Shown: positions 1 to 6,972 of the stretch, in pieces
Position numbering within the stretch: position 1 is the stretch's first letter
Layout: every line of letters begins with the position of its first letter
Source of the DNA: CAYLNL01 sp964385175
GTDB lineage: Bacteria > Bacteroidota > Bacteroidia > Flavobacteriales > Flavobacteriaceae
Reading direction: 5' to 3'
Length of the DNA: 25,759 nt
NCBI GenBank assembly: GCA_964385175.1
Contig: CAYLNL010000020.1
Location: 1 to 25,759 of the forward strand
Made by a program: the position numbers and the translations under genes
Notes under the pieces: model-generated
Database searches by the model: none
What the model was told of the DNA's origin: nothing
What the model saw: the letters and a program-made list of their open reading frames with translations, nothing else

Positions 1-2
1 AG

Positions 3-902
3 GTGTATGTAGATGGCAACATGAGCCCCGGTGGCGGAGGTTATGGTACGGGAGGAGGCACCGGCGGGGGCGTGGGTAGCGCGCCTACGGGCGAGCCCGA
101 GTATGCGGAGGATGGAGGGGCTGCGGGTAATAACGGAGATACCCCGGCGGCGGGGGAGGAGGAAATTATTATAAACCCGGAGTTTTTGGCGGAATATCCT
201 TGCCAGGCGGCTATTATACAACAGGCCTATGGGGCGTGTTCCCCGCTTACGCAATTAGTGTTGAGCCTTTTTGAGGCGAATAATAATGTAAATCTGGTGT
301 TTATAACGGGTAATGATGCTCAAATGCAGGGAACGGGAGGACTTTTGAATGCAAGCACTACCTTAACCTCTACCTATAATCCTATCACAAATACTAATGA
401 TGTTGTAGTAACAATTAGAGAATCCTATTTAGAAACGGCTACTGATTTATCTATCGCCCGTACCGCCATTCATGAATCGCTTCATGCCGTATTGGTTTAT
501 ATGTACGAAGGGGAGTTACTCACTTTACCCGATGGAACCACAGACCCTACTTTTGCTGATTTGGTAAATGCGTATATTGATTTTCTTTCAGGAGTTAATG
601 GTTTAGGGCAGGCGCACCATGAATTAATGGCTTCTTTTGTGAGTGATATTGCTACCTCTCTATCGGCTTACGGGTTACAAAATGGCTACAATTTACCATT
701 TAGTTATTACGAAGCCTTGAGTTGGCAGGGACTTACCGGAACCTCTGATTTTAATACCCTTTATCCCGAACTTCTTATAGATGGAGAGTTAAATTTAGAA
801 CGGATTACTATAAAAAACACATTGGCTGCCGAACAGGATAACCAAACATACCCAGACGGAAATGGAAACCCGATTGTACCGCAAGGCGTTCCTTGCAATT
901 AG
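3..902 (+). CDS. Predicted zinc-metallopeptidase effector domain behind a Gly-rich linker (5'-truncated by window edge)
   Basis: The frame is open from the first complete codon, so only the C-terminal 299 residues are seen and the N-terminal body lies outside the window. Residues 8-50 are a Gly/Ala/Pro-rich low-complexity linker. A compact domain follows. It has HESLH at 157-161 (the HExxH signature of zinc peptidases) after a short run ending in IARTAI, and a probable third ligand His205 or His206. Cysteines lie near the domain start (C67, C79) and at the last-but-one residue (PCN end). The domain matches the right-end protein at 25010-25759 in linker, PC-x-QAII start, HESLH, SYY-x-LxW-x-G block and CN terminus. 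Linker plus C-terminal enzyme domain plus adjacent lipoprotein resembles polymorphic toxins. Peptidase activity is inferred from the motif, and toxin identity from the context. I do not recognise a named family. Confidence 0.6.
   Translation: MYVDGNMSPGGGGYGTGGGTGGGVGSAPTGEPEYAEDGGAAGNNGDTPAAGEEEIIINPEFLAEYPCQAAIIQQAYGACSPLTQLVLSLFEANNNVNLVFITGNDAQMQGTGGLLNASTTLTSTYNPITNTNDVVVTIRESYLETATDLSIARTAIHESLHAVLVYMYEGELLTLPDGTTDPTFADLVNAYIDFLSGVNGLGQAHHELMASFVSDIATSLSAYGLQNGYNLPFSYYEALSWQGLTGTSDFNTLYPELLIDGELNLERITIKNTLAAEQDNQTYPDGNGNPIVPQGVPCN
90..128. repeat. Inverted repeat arm matching the right edge (25721-25759)
   Basis: The linker DNA at 90-128 matches the reverse complement of 25721-25759 at 38 of 39 positions (mismatch at 110). 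The encoded linker GEPEYAEDGGAAG is the same in both peptidase-domain genes. The repeat runs out exactly at the right edge of the window. Confidence 0.9.
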
Positions 903-1515
903 TCCTATCCTTATAATACCAGCGTTTATAACGCTTCTTTCTTGCGGACTGCTGCCAAAAAACAGGCAGGAAAAAGATATTTATACAATACTCAACAAAG
1001 AACTATCCAGAATAAAAGAAAATGAAAAAAAAGACTCTATATTTATAACCACTGGCAGAATAGATATTGAGTATTACATGCCACAAATAGTATCAATAGT
1101 AAAGAAAATTCCTATATACCAGAAAAGGTATAACATAAAACAAACCGCCGCCGACTCACTTTTATTGACAAAGATAGACAATATTTCCTCTTCTAAGGAA
1201 CTAGCACATATGAGAGAACAAGCCGAAATTCCTTTTGAGATAGATTTAAAAAAAATTTCTTCAAATGATAGTCTTTTCAACTACAAAAAGCCGATAAAGA
1301 GATTAGACGAACGGGGTGTTGTAATCTTTACCCGTGAAATGTATGCCGATTACTCGCGTGTAGTGTATTCTTTATCTAAACCAGTTCTCACCTCAGATGG
1401 GGTATACGGGATGCTCTTGGTTCACAAAAGGGATGTGGGGGGATACGTGGCTATATATAAAAAGCAAAGTAAGCAGTGGGATTTAGCAAGGATTGTTGAG
1501 TTATATGTTGAATAA
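862..1515 (+). CDS. Small lipoprotein, candidate immunity protein to the upstream peptidase domain
   Basis: A 217-residue protein with a short basic N-terminus, a hydrophobic stretch and a lipobox ending LLSC (Cys28), so it is predicted to be a membrane-anchored periplasmic lipoprotein. The C-terminal 70 residues match the two lipoproteins at the right end: a SKPV block (SEPV in the others), then a Gly-containing loop, then Y-x-x-YKK-x4-W-x-L. At that loop this gene has a run of only six G (1437-1442) and is in frame to a normal terminus. Its start codon lies 41 bases inside the preceding gene in another frame. That start is needed to include the signal peptide, apart from an in-frame TTG a few codons later. 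Position directly after a toxin-like domain suggests an immunity role. The periplasmic location would fit an effector acting in the envelope. Function is inferred. Confidence 0.6.
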   Translation: METRLYRKAFLAISPILIIPAFITLLSCGLLPKNRQEKDIYTILNKELSRIKENEKKDSIFITTGRIDIEYYMPQIVSIVKKIPIYQKRYNIKQTAADSLLLTKIDNISSSKELAHMREQAEIPFEIDLKKISSNDSLFNYKKPIKRLDERGVVIFTREMYADYSRVVYSLSKPVLTSDGVYGMLLVHKRDVGGYVAIYKKQSKQWDLARIVELYVE

Positions 1516-1522
1516 CCAATGA

Positions 1523-1762
1523 GATTTTAAGTGGGTTATGAGATATCGTTTGATAAGTGACATTGCCGAGATTACCTACGAATGGGCGGTAACCCATGGC
1601 GGCTACAACCCGGCGGATTTTAGCTCGTATGACACCAACCCGGCAGATAGTTTGAATGGTTTGCAGGAGTTTCTTCAAAAATTAGCCTGGGGAGGATTGG
1701 AAAATACTACCACTTTCCAGATGCTCTACCCTGATACTACCTTAGCCCAGCAACAAATATAA
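1523..1762 (+). pseudogene. Orphan C-terminal tip of the metallopeptidase domain
   Basis: The frame opens at a TGA (1520-1522), eight bases after the lipoprotein stop (1513-1515), and an ATG at 1538 gives 74 residues. The product aligns with the part of the peptidase domain after its zinc motif: ISDIA, then a GYN-x-x-x-F stretch, then L-x-W-x-G-L and F-x-x-LYP. HExxH is absent, so it cannot be an active peptidase alone. It ends in AQQQI without the CN terminus shared by the other copies. I read it as a displaced toxin tip (orphan module) left by recombination or duplication. Whether it is translated is unknown. Confidence 0.6.
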
Positions 1763-1838
1763 AAACCGATATAAGACAGGTGAATTTTAAAAGAAGTAAG
1801 AAACATTTTTAAAAATTCTACAGCACCTTATTTTTTTA

Positions 1839-1846
1839 TAAATTTG
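1839..1846 (+). promoter_or_regulatory. Bacteroidota -7 element (TAAATTTG) of the carA-eno operon
   Basis: Exact match to TAnnTTTG, ending only seven bases before the carA ATG. A transcript started at the usual distance would be leaderless or nearly so. No convincing -33 TTG is visible at the right spacing. Confidence 0.55.
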
Positions 1847-1853
1847 CAACCCA

Positions 1854-2972
1854 ATGAAATACCAATCCAGGAGAAAAGCCTTAGTAATCTTAGAAGACGG
1901 CGCTATTTTCTATGGAAAAGCGATAGGTAGAGAGGGCACCGCCATGGGCGAAATATGTTTCAACACAGGTATGACGGGTTACCAGGAGATTTTTACAGAC
2001 CCTTCGTATTACGGGCAAATTCTCATTACCACCCATACCCATATAGGAAACTATGGTATAAGAGACCAGGAAATGGAATCGAACACCATAAAAATAGCAG
2101 GATTAGTATGTAAAAATTTTAGCTATACCTACTCTCGTCCTTCCGCAGGAAACTCATTACAGCACTTTCTTGAAAAAAATCAACTCTTTGCCATCTCAGA
2201 CGTAGATACCCGCGCATTGGTTTCTCATATACGTAACCATGGCGCCATGAACGCCCTTATTTCTACCGAAACAGAAACTGTAGAAGAGCTAAAAAGCCGT
2301 CTAAGCCGGTTTCCTTCTATGAAAGGATTAGAATTAGCCTCTAAAGTATCTACCCAAACGCCGTATTGCATAGGGAATGAGCAGGCAACTTATAGAATCG
2401 CCGTATTAGATTTGGGAGTTAAAAAAAGTATCTTGGAAAATGTATTGCGGAGAGATACTTTTATAAAAGTATTTCCCCACCACACACCATTCGAAGAGAT
2501 GCATGCCTGGCAACCCGATGGATTTTTTATATCTAACGGGCCTGGCGACCCTCAAACTTTAGAAAAACCCATTCGCACCGTGCAGGAAATCTTAAAGAGA
2601 AACCTGCCTCTTTTCGGGATTTGCCTCGGGCATCAAATCATTGCTCTGGCGAATGGCATTAGCACTTACAAAATGCACCACGGGCACAGGGGCATTAACC
2701 ACCCTGTAAAAAACCTACTCAGCGGCAAAGGGGAAATTACCTCCCAAAACCATGGTTTCGCCATAGAACGAGCAGAAGCCGAAAAACACCCCGATATAGA
2801 AATTACCCATGTTCATTTGAATGACAATACCATAGCCGGGATACGCCTGAAAAATAAAAACTGCTTCTCAGTTCAATATCATCCTGAAGCCAGCCCTGGG
2901 CCGCATGACGCTTCTTACCTGTTTGACCAGTTTATACAAACCATTCAACAATATAAAATAACCATCGTATGA
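1854..2972 (+). CDS. carA: Carbamoyl-phosphate synthase, glutamine-hydrolysing small subunit
   Basis: CarA hydrolyses glutamine and channels ammonia to the large subunit CarB, making carbamoyl phosphate for pyrimidine and arginine synthesis. The 372-residue length is normal. The N-terminal CPSase small-chain domain fills roughly residues 8-150 (FNTGMTGYQEI near 36-46). The class I glutamine amidotransferase domain fills roughly 180-365, with nucleophile Cys257 in GICLGHQ and catalytic His343 and Glu345 in HPEASPGPHD. The stop overlaps the eno start by four bases (ATGA), so the two are translationally coupled. carB is not in the window. The carA-eno pairing is a flavobacterial gene order. The start is fixed by a -7 promoter element seven bases upstream. 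Confidence 0.97.
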   Translation: MKYQSRRKALVILEDGAIFYGKAIGREGTAMGEICFNTGMTGYQEIFTDPSYYGQILITTHTHIGNYGIRDQEMESNTIKIAGLVCKNFSYTYSRPSAGNSLQHFLEKNQLFAISDVDTRALVSHIRNHGAMNALISTETETVEELKSRLSRFPSMKGLELASKVSTQTPYCIGNEQATYRIAVLDLGVKKSILENVLRRDTFIKVFPHHTPFEEMHAWQPDGFFISNGPGDPQTLEKPIRTVQEILKRNLPLFGICLGHQIIALANGISTYKMHHGHRGINHPVKNLLSGKGEITSQNHGFAIERAEAEKHPDIEITHVHLNDNTIAGIRLKNKNCFSVQYHPEASPGPHDASYLFDQFIQTIQQYKITIV

Positions 2973-4258
2973 GTATTATTGTAAAAATACACGCCCGCCA
3001 GATTTTCGATTCCAGGGGAAACCCTACCGTAGAAGTAGATGTTATTACCGAAAATGGCATGTTAGGAAGAGCTGCCGTTCCTTCCGGAGCCTCTACCGGG
3101 GAACATGAAGCCGTAGAGCTTCGCGACAGCGGTAAAGACTATCTTGGTAAAGGTGTGTTAAAGGCGGTAAATCATGTAAATACCCTACTTGCCAAAGAAA
3201 TAGTCGGCATGTCGGTCTTTGAACAACAACTCATAGACGGCGCCATGATTGCGTTAGATGGCACCCCCAACAAATCTAAAATAGGCGCCAATGCCATCCT
3301 GGGTGTTTCTCTTGCCGCCGCCAAGGCTGCCGCCAACGAACTCGGTCTCCCTCTTTACCGTTATGTGGGGGGTGTGAGCGCACATACGCTGCCGGTGCCC
3401 ATGATGAATATTGTAAATGGCGGTTCCCACTCCGATGCCCCCATCGCCTTTCAGGAATTTATGATTATGCCTGTATTGGCAAAACGGTTTTCTCATGCGC
3501 TTCAAATAGGCACGGAGATTTTCCATAACCTCAAAAAAATACTCCATGACAAGGGTTTGAGTACTGCCGTGGGCGATGAAGGCGGTTTTGCACCTGTTTT
3601 TAAAGGCCCCGAAGATGCCCTGGAAACCATTCTTCAGTCGGTTGAAAAAGCCGGCTACAAACCGGGCGAAGAAGTAATGCTCGCCTTAGACTGCGCCGCT
3701 TCTGAATTTTATGTAAATGGTAACTATGATTATACCAAATTTGAAGGAAGCAACGGCAAGGTGAGAACATCTGCCCAACAAGCCCAATACCTCGCTGAAC
3801 TTGCCCGCACCTACCCCATTATCTCTATTGAAGATGGAATGGACCAAAATGACTGGGAAGGCTGGAAATACCTAACAGAAATCATTGGTAAAAAAGTGCA
3901 ACTCGTAGGAGACGATTTATTTGTAACCAATGTAAACCGCCTCTCAGAAGGCATTAAAAACGGGGTTGCCAATTCTATCCTCGTTAAAGTAAACCAGATA
4001 GGAACGCTCACTGAAACCATTGCCGCTGTAAACAAAGCCCACCAGGCGGGTTACACTTCTGTTATGTCTCACCGCTCTGGCGAAACCGAAGACACCACCA
4101 TAGCCGATTTGGCGGTAGCCCTCAACACAGGGCAGATTAAAACCGGTTCTGCTTCCCGTTCCGACAGGATGGCCAAGTACAATCAATTATTGCGAATTGA
4201 AGAAGAATTGGGCAGTGTGGCTTATTATCCCCAAAAAAATGCCTTCAGGGTAGGGTAA
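2969..4258 (+). CDS. eno: Enolase (phosphopyruvate hydratase)
   Basis: Enolase converts 2-phosphoglycerate to phosphoenolpyruvate in glycolysis, in the cytoplasm. It is full length (429 residues). All expected active-site positions are present: SGASTGEHE near 39-47, Glu163 in FQEF, Glu204 in GDEGG, metal ligands Asp241, Glu288 (SIEDG) and Asp315 (GDDLFVTN), catalytic Lys340 (ILVKVNQIG), His368 in MSHRSGETEDT, and Lys391. It is the second gene of the carA operon, overlaps carA by four bases, and is followed directly by hairpins that should end transcription. Confidence 0.98.
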   Translation: MSIIVKIHARQIFDSRGNPTVEVDVITENGMLGRAAVPSGASTGEHEAVELRDSGKDYLGKGVLKAVNHVNTLLAKEIVGMSVFEQQLIDGAMIALDGTPNKSKIGANAILGVSLAAAKAAANELGLPLYRYVGGVSAHTLPVPMMNIVNGGSHSDAPIAFQEFMIMPVLAKRFSHALQIGTEIFHNLKKILHDKGLSTAVGDEGGFAPVFKGPEDALETILQSVEKAGYKPGEEVMLALDCAASEFYVNGNYDYTKFEGSNGKVRTSAQQAQYLAELARTYPIISIEDGMDQNDWEGWKYLTEIIGKKVQLVGDDLFVTNVNRLSEGIKNGVANSILVKVNQIGTLTETIAAVNKAHQAGYTSVMSHRSGETEDTTIADLAVALNTGQIKTGSASRSDRMAKYNQLLRIEEELGSVAYYPQKNAFRVG

Positions 4259-4289
4259 GAGGTAATCTTTTGTAGATTTTATTACCTCT
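4258..4289 (+). terminator. Hairpin immediately after the eno stop
   Basis: A 9-bp perfect inverted repeat, AGAGGTAAT (4258-4266) and ATTACCTCT (4281-4289), with a 14-base loop. It starts at the last base of the eno stop codon. No strong U-run follows, so it may be a 3'-end stabiliser and not the terminator itself. Confidence 0.45.
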
Positions 4290-4345
4290 ATACCTTTTCC
4301 AGTGAAACGATAATTACCTAACAGGCTCACCCACTCGCCTGTGCG

Positions 4346-4380
4346 CCCGTGCATGAGCGCGCGGGTTCTTTATTTTTTTA
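4346..4380 (+). terminator. Rho-independent terminator between eno and the convergent TonB receptor
   Basis: A GC-rich stem, CCCGTGC (4346-4352) with GCGCGGG (4359-4365), pairs over seven positions with one G-U wobble and a 6-base loop. It is followed by a T-rich stretch (TTCTTTATTTTTTTA). This is the classic intrinsic terminator form for the carA-eno transcript. Confidence 0.7.
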
Positions 4381-4434
4381 TAAAAATAAACCCTGCCAAA
4401 CTACCCAGCCCTTTTGCTTAGCTAACCTATTAAA

Positions 4435-6663
4435 TTAAAAAGAAGCCCGTATCCCGCCATAAACTCCAAAAGGCATTCCCGGGCGCAGGCCCGCAGGCGC
4501 GCGCGAAACTGCATACACTTCATCCAGCAGATTTAAAACACTAACTGTAGTACTCAGATGCTTATTCCAATGATACGCCGCCGCCACATCCAGGATAAAA
4601 TTAGAAGGTATTTGTTCTTTGAGTAGAATGGGTCCATTTCCCGCCCTGGTTCGGAAAGAACTGTTATATTTTGCCAAAATGTTGCATTCATAAGAGCGAT
4701 GCTCTAACGCTATAATAGCATGAATTTGGTGAGGAACCAGGTAAGGCAGCTCATCTCCTGCCGTCACTTCGCCCCATAGCTCTTCTTGACTGGTGAAAGA
4801 CTCTAAGAATCTTGTATGAGTATAAGTGTAACCCACAGTGAGAGGAATTTTTATTTTTGAATGGAAAGAAGGCAACCTATAAGTAAACAGGCACTCCACT
4901 CCCCTGACCATTACCTTACCCGCATTAAACAAGTCTGAAGAACCCGTGCCTCCTGTAGCTACCAGGTCGCTCCCCAGCAAATTTTTGTAGTGGTTATAAA
5001 ACACCATAGCTTCCCCAGAGAAATTACTGTAATGAAAACGCCCCCCTAACTCTGTATTCACACTTTTTTCAGGCTCTTGACCCGCCTGGTTTCCGGGAGG
5101 GGCAAATCCTTTATGCACTCCGCCAAAAAAAGATATGCGATTAGTAAGCACATAATGAAACCCTATCCCCGGAATCCATGCCGTTACTTTATTATTTCGT
5201 TCCACCAGCCCAATACCTGTTCGGGTAGGGTCATTTTTCCCATAATCAGCCTGTTCCAGCCAAATGTTTTCAGTTCGCAAACCAGGAGTAAGGGTAAGAC
5301 CCCGGTAGGTAAATTTGTAAGAAAAATATGCAGCCAAAGCAGTAGCGCTGCTAATACGATTGGTATCGGTTCCCGGGACGCCTGCCATGGTGCGATGCAT
5401 AATTCCATTTACCATATCATAGCCATCTACCCATTGAAAACGGTCTTCCTCATCATAGTGGTAGCGAATGCCTATTTCTATATGGTGGGCGACATTTTCC
5501 CGATTGAAATGATAGTTAAACCTCGTTTGGATACCTTTCGATTGATAGGCTCGGTTATTAGCTTTTACTAAGAGGGTATTTACTCCACCATCTATTTCCC
5601 CGGCTAACAGCTCATAGGCGTCTTCATAACTTAGAGGGTCTTCTAACACAGTAGCAAGACCTGTTTTTTCTCCGTTCACCACCACATCATTCAACTTATA
5701 CCAATTTCTTCTAAAACCATTGTAATAGCCAGTAGTAGTAAGGTGAGTATGTGAATTAAAACCCCACGTATGAGTAGCGGTAAATTGCACATGTTGAGCC
5801 TCCATCTTATCTTTTTGAGATGCTACATAACGCCTGAAGGGACTCTCATCAAAATCAGGCTGCGACAAGCCCAGGTAAGTTTCGTTAGAATCTTCATCGG
5901 CATATTGAAATTTAAACTCCAGCCCATGAATATTTACCTTTCCACGATATGGCTGTATGCGAAATTTAGCTACTACATCATTCCGATTAAAGCCCGTGTT
6001 TGCCCCATTATCCAAATTTTTAAACCCATCTGACCGATAGTTGAGATAGTCTATCAGATAGCCCACCTGTTCCTTAAAGTCGCCCATTGTAAGTCGAAAA
6101 CGGCTACTGTTAAAACTGCCATACGTAGCCTCTGCATCCCCAGATAATTGTTCGGGTATAGGTGTGCTTATCATATTAATAACACCTCCTGTAGTAAAAG
6201 GGCCATACGAAATTTGGCTGCTGCCTTTCAAGATTTCTATTGCATGCATGCGCCCAATAAACGGGAAATAATATGCTGCCGGCGCACTGTAAGGAGCAGG
6301 CGATATAAGAACCCCATCCTCCATAAGCGTTATCTTAGCGCTTCTTTCGGGCGACGTACCCCGTAAACTTATATTAGGACGTAGCCCGAAACCGTCTTCT
6401 TCATAACTATTTACTCCCGGGATATTTTTAAGAGCCCGGTTTATATCGGTGTAAGAGAACTTTTTCAATTCTTCGGGAGAAAGATAGTATGCAGAACCTG
6501 TCCGGTTTTTTGCGTGAAACTTACTCCCGAAAATAACATGGTTAGACAAGATTACCTCTTTCAATGCAATAACCGAGTCTGGTTTTTCCTGGAAAGGCGC
6601 TTCCTGCGCCCATACTCCAAGAGTAGCGAGCAGAAATAAGGTAAATGACAAATAGGATTTCAT
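4435..6663 (-). CDS. TonB-dependent outer-membrane receptor, FecA-like
   Basis: A 742-residue protein with a signal peptide (MKSYLSFTLFLLATLGVWA, cleavage near residue 20). A plug domain spans roughly residues 45-170, containing LRPNISLRGTSPERS, MEDGVLISPAPYSAP and GGVINMIS. A long beta-barrel follows, ending in aromatic residue F. It would import a scarce nutrient across the outer membrane using TonB energy. The plug resembles proteins annotated as ferric-citrate (FecA-type) receptors in Bacteroidota, but the substrate cannot be read from sequence. There is no N-terminal carboxypeptidase-like domain and no SusD partner next to it, which argues against a glycan-uptake (SusC) system. It is a single gene convergent with eno and divergent from guaB, with its own well-formed promoter. 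Confidence 0.9.
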   Translation of the reverse strand: MKSYLSFTLFLLATLGVWAQEAPFQEKPDSVIALKEVILSNHVIFGSKFHAKNRTGSAYYLSPEELKKFSYTDINRALKNIPGVNSYEEDGFGLRPNISLRGTSPERSAKITLMEDGVLISPAPYSAPAAYYFPFIGRMHAIEILKGSSQISYGPFTTGGVINMISTPIPEQLSGDAEATYGSFNSSRFRLTMGDFKEQVGYLIDYLNYRSDGFKNLDNGANTGFNRNDVVAKFRIQPYRGKVNIHGLEFKFQYADEDSNETYLGLSQPDFDESPFRRYVASQKDKMEAQHVQFTATHTWGFNSHTHLTTTGYYNGFRRNWYKLNDVVVNGEKTGLATVLEDPLSYEDAYELLAGEIDGGVNTLLVKANNRAYQSKGIQTRFNYHFNRENVAHHIEIGIRYHYDEEDRFQWVDGYDMVNGIMHRTMAGVPGTDTNRISSATALAAYFSYKFTYRGLTLTPGLRTENIWLEQADYGKNDPTRTGIGLVERNNKVTAWIPGIGFHYVLTNRISFFGGVHKGFAPPGNQAGQEPEKSVNTELGGRFHYSNFSGEAMVFYNHYKNLLGSDLVATGGTGSSDLFNAGKVMVRGVECLFTYRLPSFHSKIKIPLTVGYTYTHTRFLESFTSQEELWGEVTAGDELPYLVPHQIHAIIALEHRSYECNILAKYNSSFRTRAGNGPILLKEQIPSNFILDVAAAYHWNKHLSTTVSVLNLLDEVYAVSRAPAGLRPGMPFGVYGGIRASF

Positions 6664-6693
6664 GTTTATTTAGATTGATTAAAAATTAGAATG

Positions 6694-6725
6694 CAAAAAT
6701 AAAGTGCAAAAAACTTGCTCGCAAA
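6694..6725 (-). promoter_or_regulatory. Bacteroidota promoter (-33 TTTG, -7 TATTTTTG) of the TonB receptor
   Basis: On the minus strand, TTTG (6725-6722) is followed after 20 bases by TATTTTTG (6701-6694), 30 bases before the receptor ATG. Element sequences and spacing both fit the Bacteroidota consensus. This is the best-formed promoter in the window. Confidence 0.7.
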
Positions 6726-6942
6726 TTTATTTAGACTTATTTTAAATTAGGTATTAAAAACTCCGACACTCAATACACCATACCTCAAAAGGAATGGGGG
6801 GTAAAATAAATCCTGAATGTATAAAACTACATACGAAGCGAGAATAGGAAAAATTAGAATTCTAAGACCTAACCCGAACTTTTGTATAGTAAAACCCTTT
6901 AGAAACCTTAAAAAACCTGAATAAAACATGGCAAAAAGAGCG
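6726..6942. other. AT-rich intergenic region between divergent receptor and guaB promoters
   Basis: Part of a 309-base gap between the TonB receptor and guaB starts. Apart from the promoters at its edges I see no gene, RNA or convincing operator. A Fur-type iron operator would be plausible if the receptor takes up iron, but I could not identify one by eye. Confidence 0.4.
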
Positions 6943-6950
6943 TATATTTG
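6943..6950 (+). promoter_or_regulatory. -7 element (TATATTTG) of guaB
   Basis: Exact TAnnTTTG match 22 bases upstream of the guaB ATG at 6973. It lies inside the upstream extension of the open frame, which argues that translation starts at 6973 and not at 6928. Confidence 0.6.
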
Positions 6951-6972
6951 CCTGCAACAAATACGTTGCTTT

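Noticed and set aside
5077..5571. A 164-codon plus-strand open frame inside the TonB receptor gene
   Set aside because: It is antisense to a clearly coding region, with no family resemblance and no promoter; it is a shadow frame.
6928..6972. An upstream guaB start adding 15 residues
   Set aside because: It would place the -7 promoter element inside the coding region, and the 490-residue form from 6973 matches the family length.
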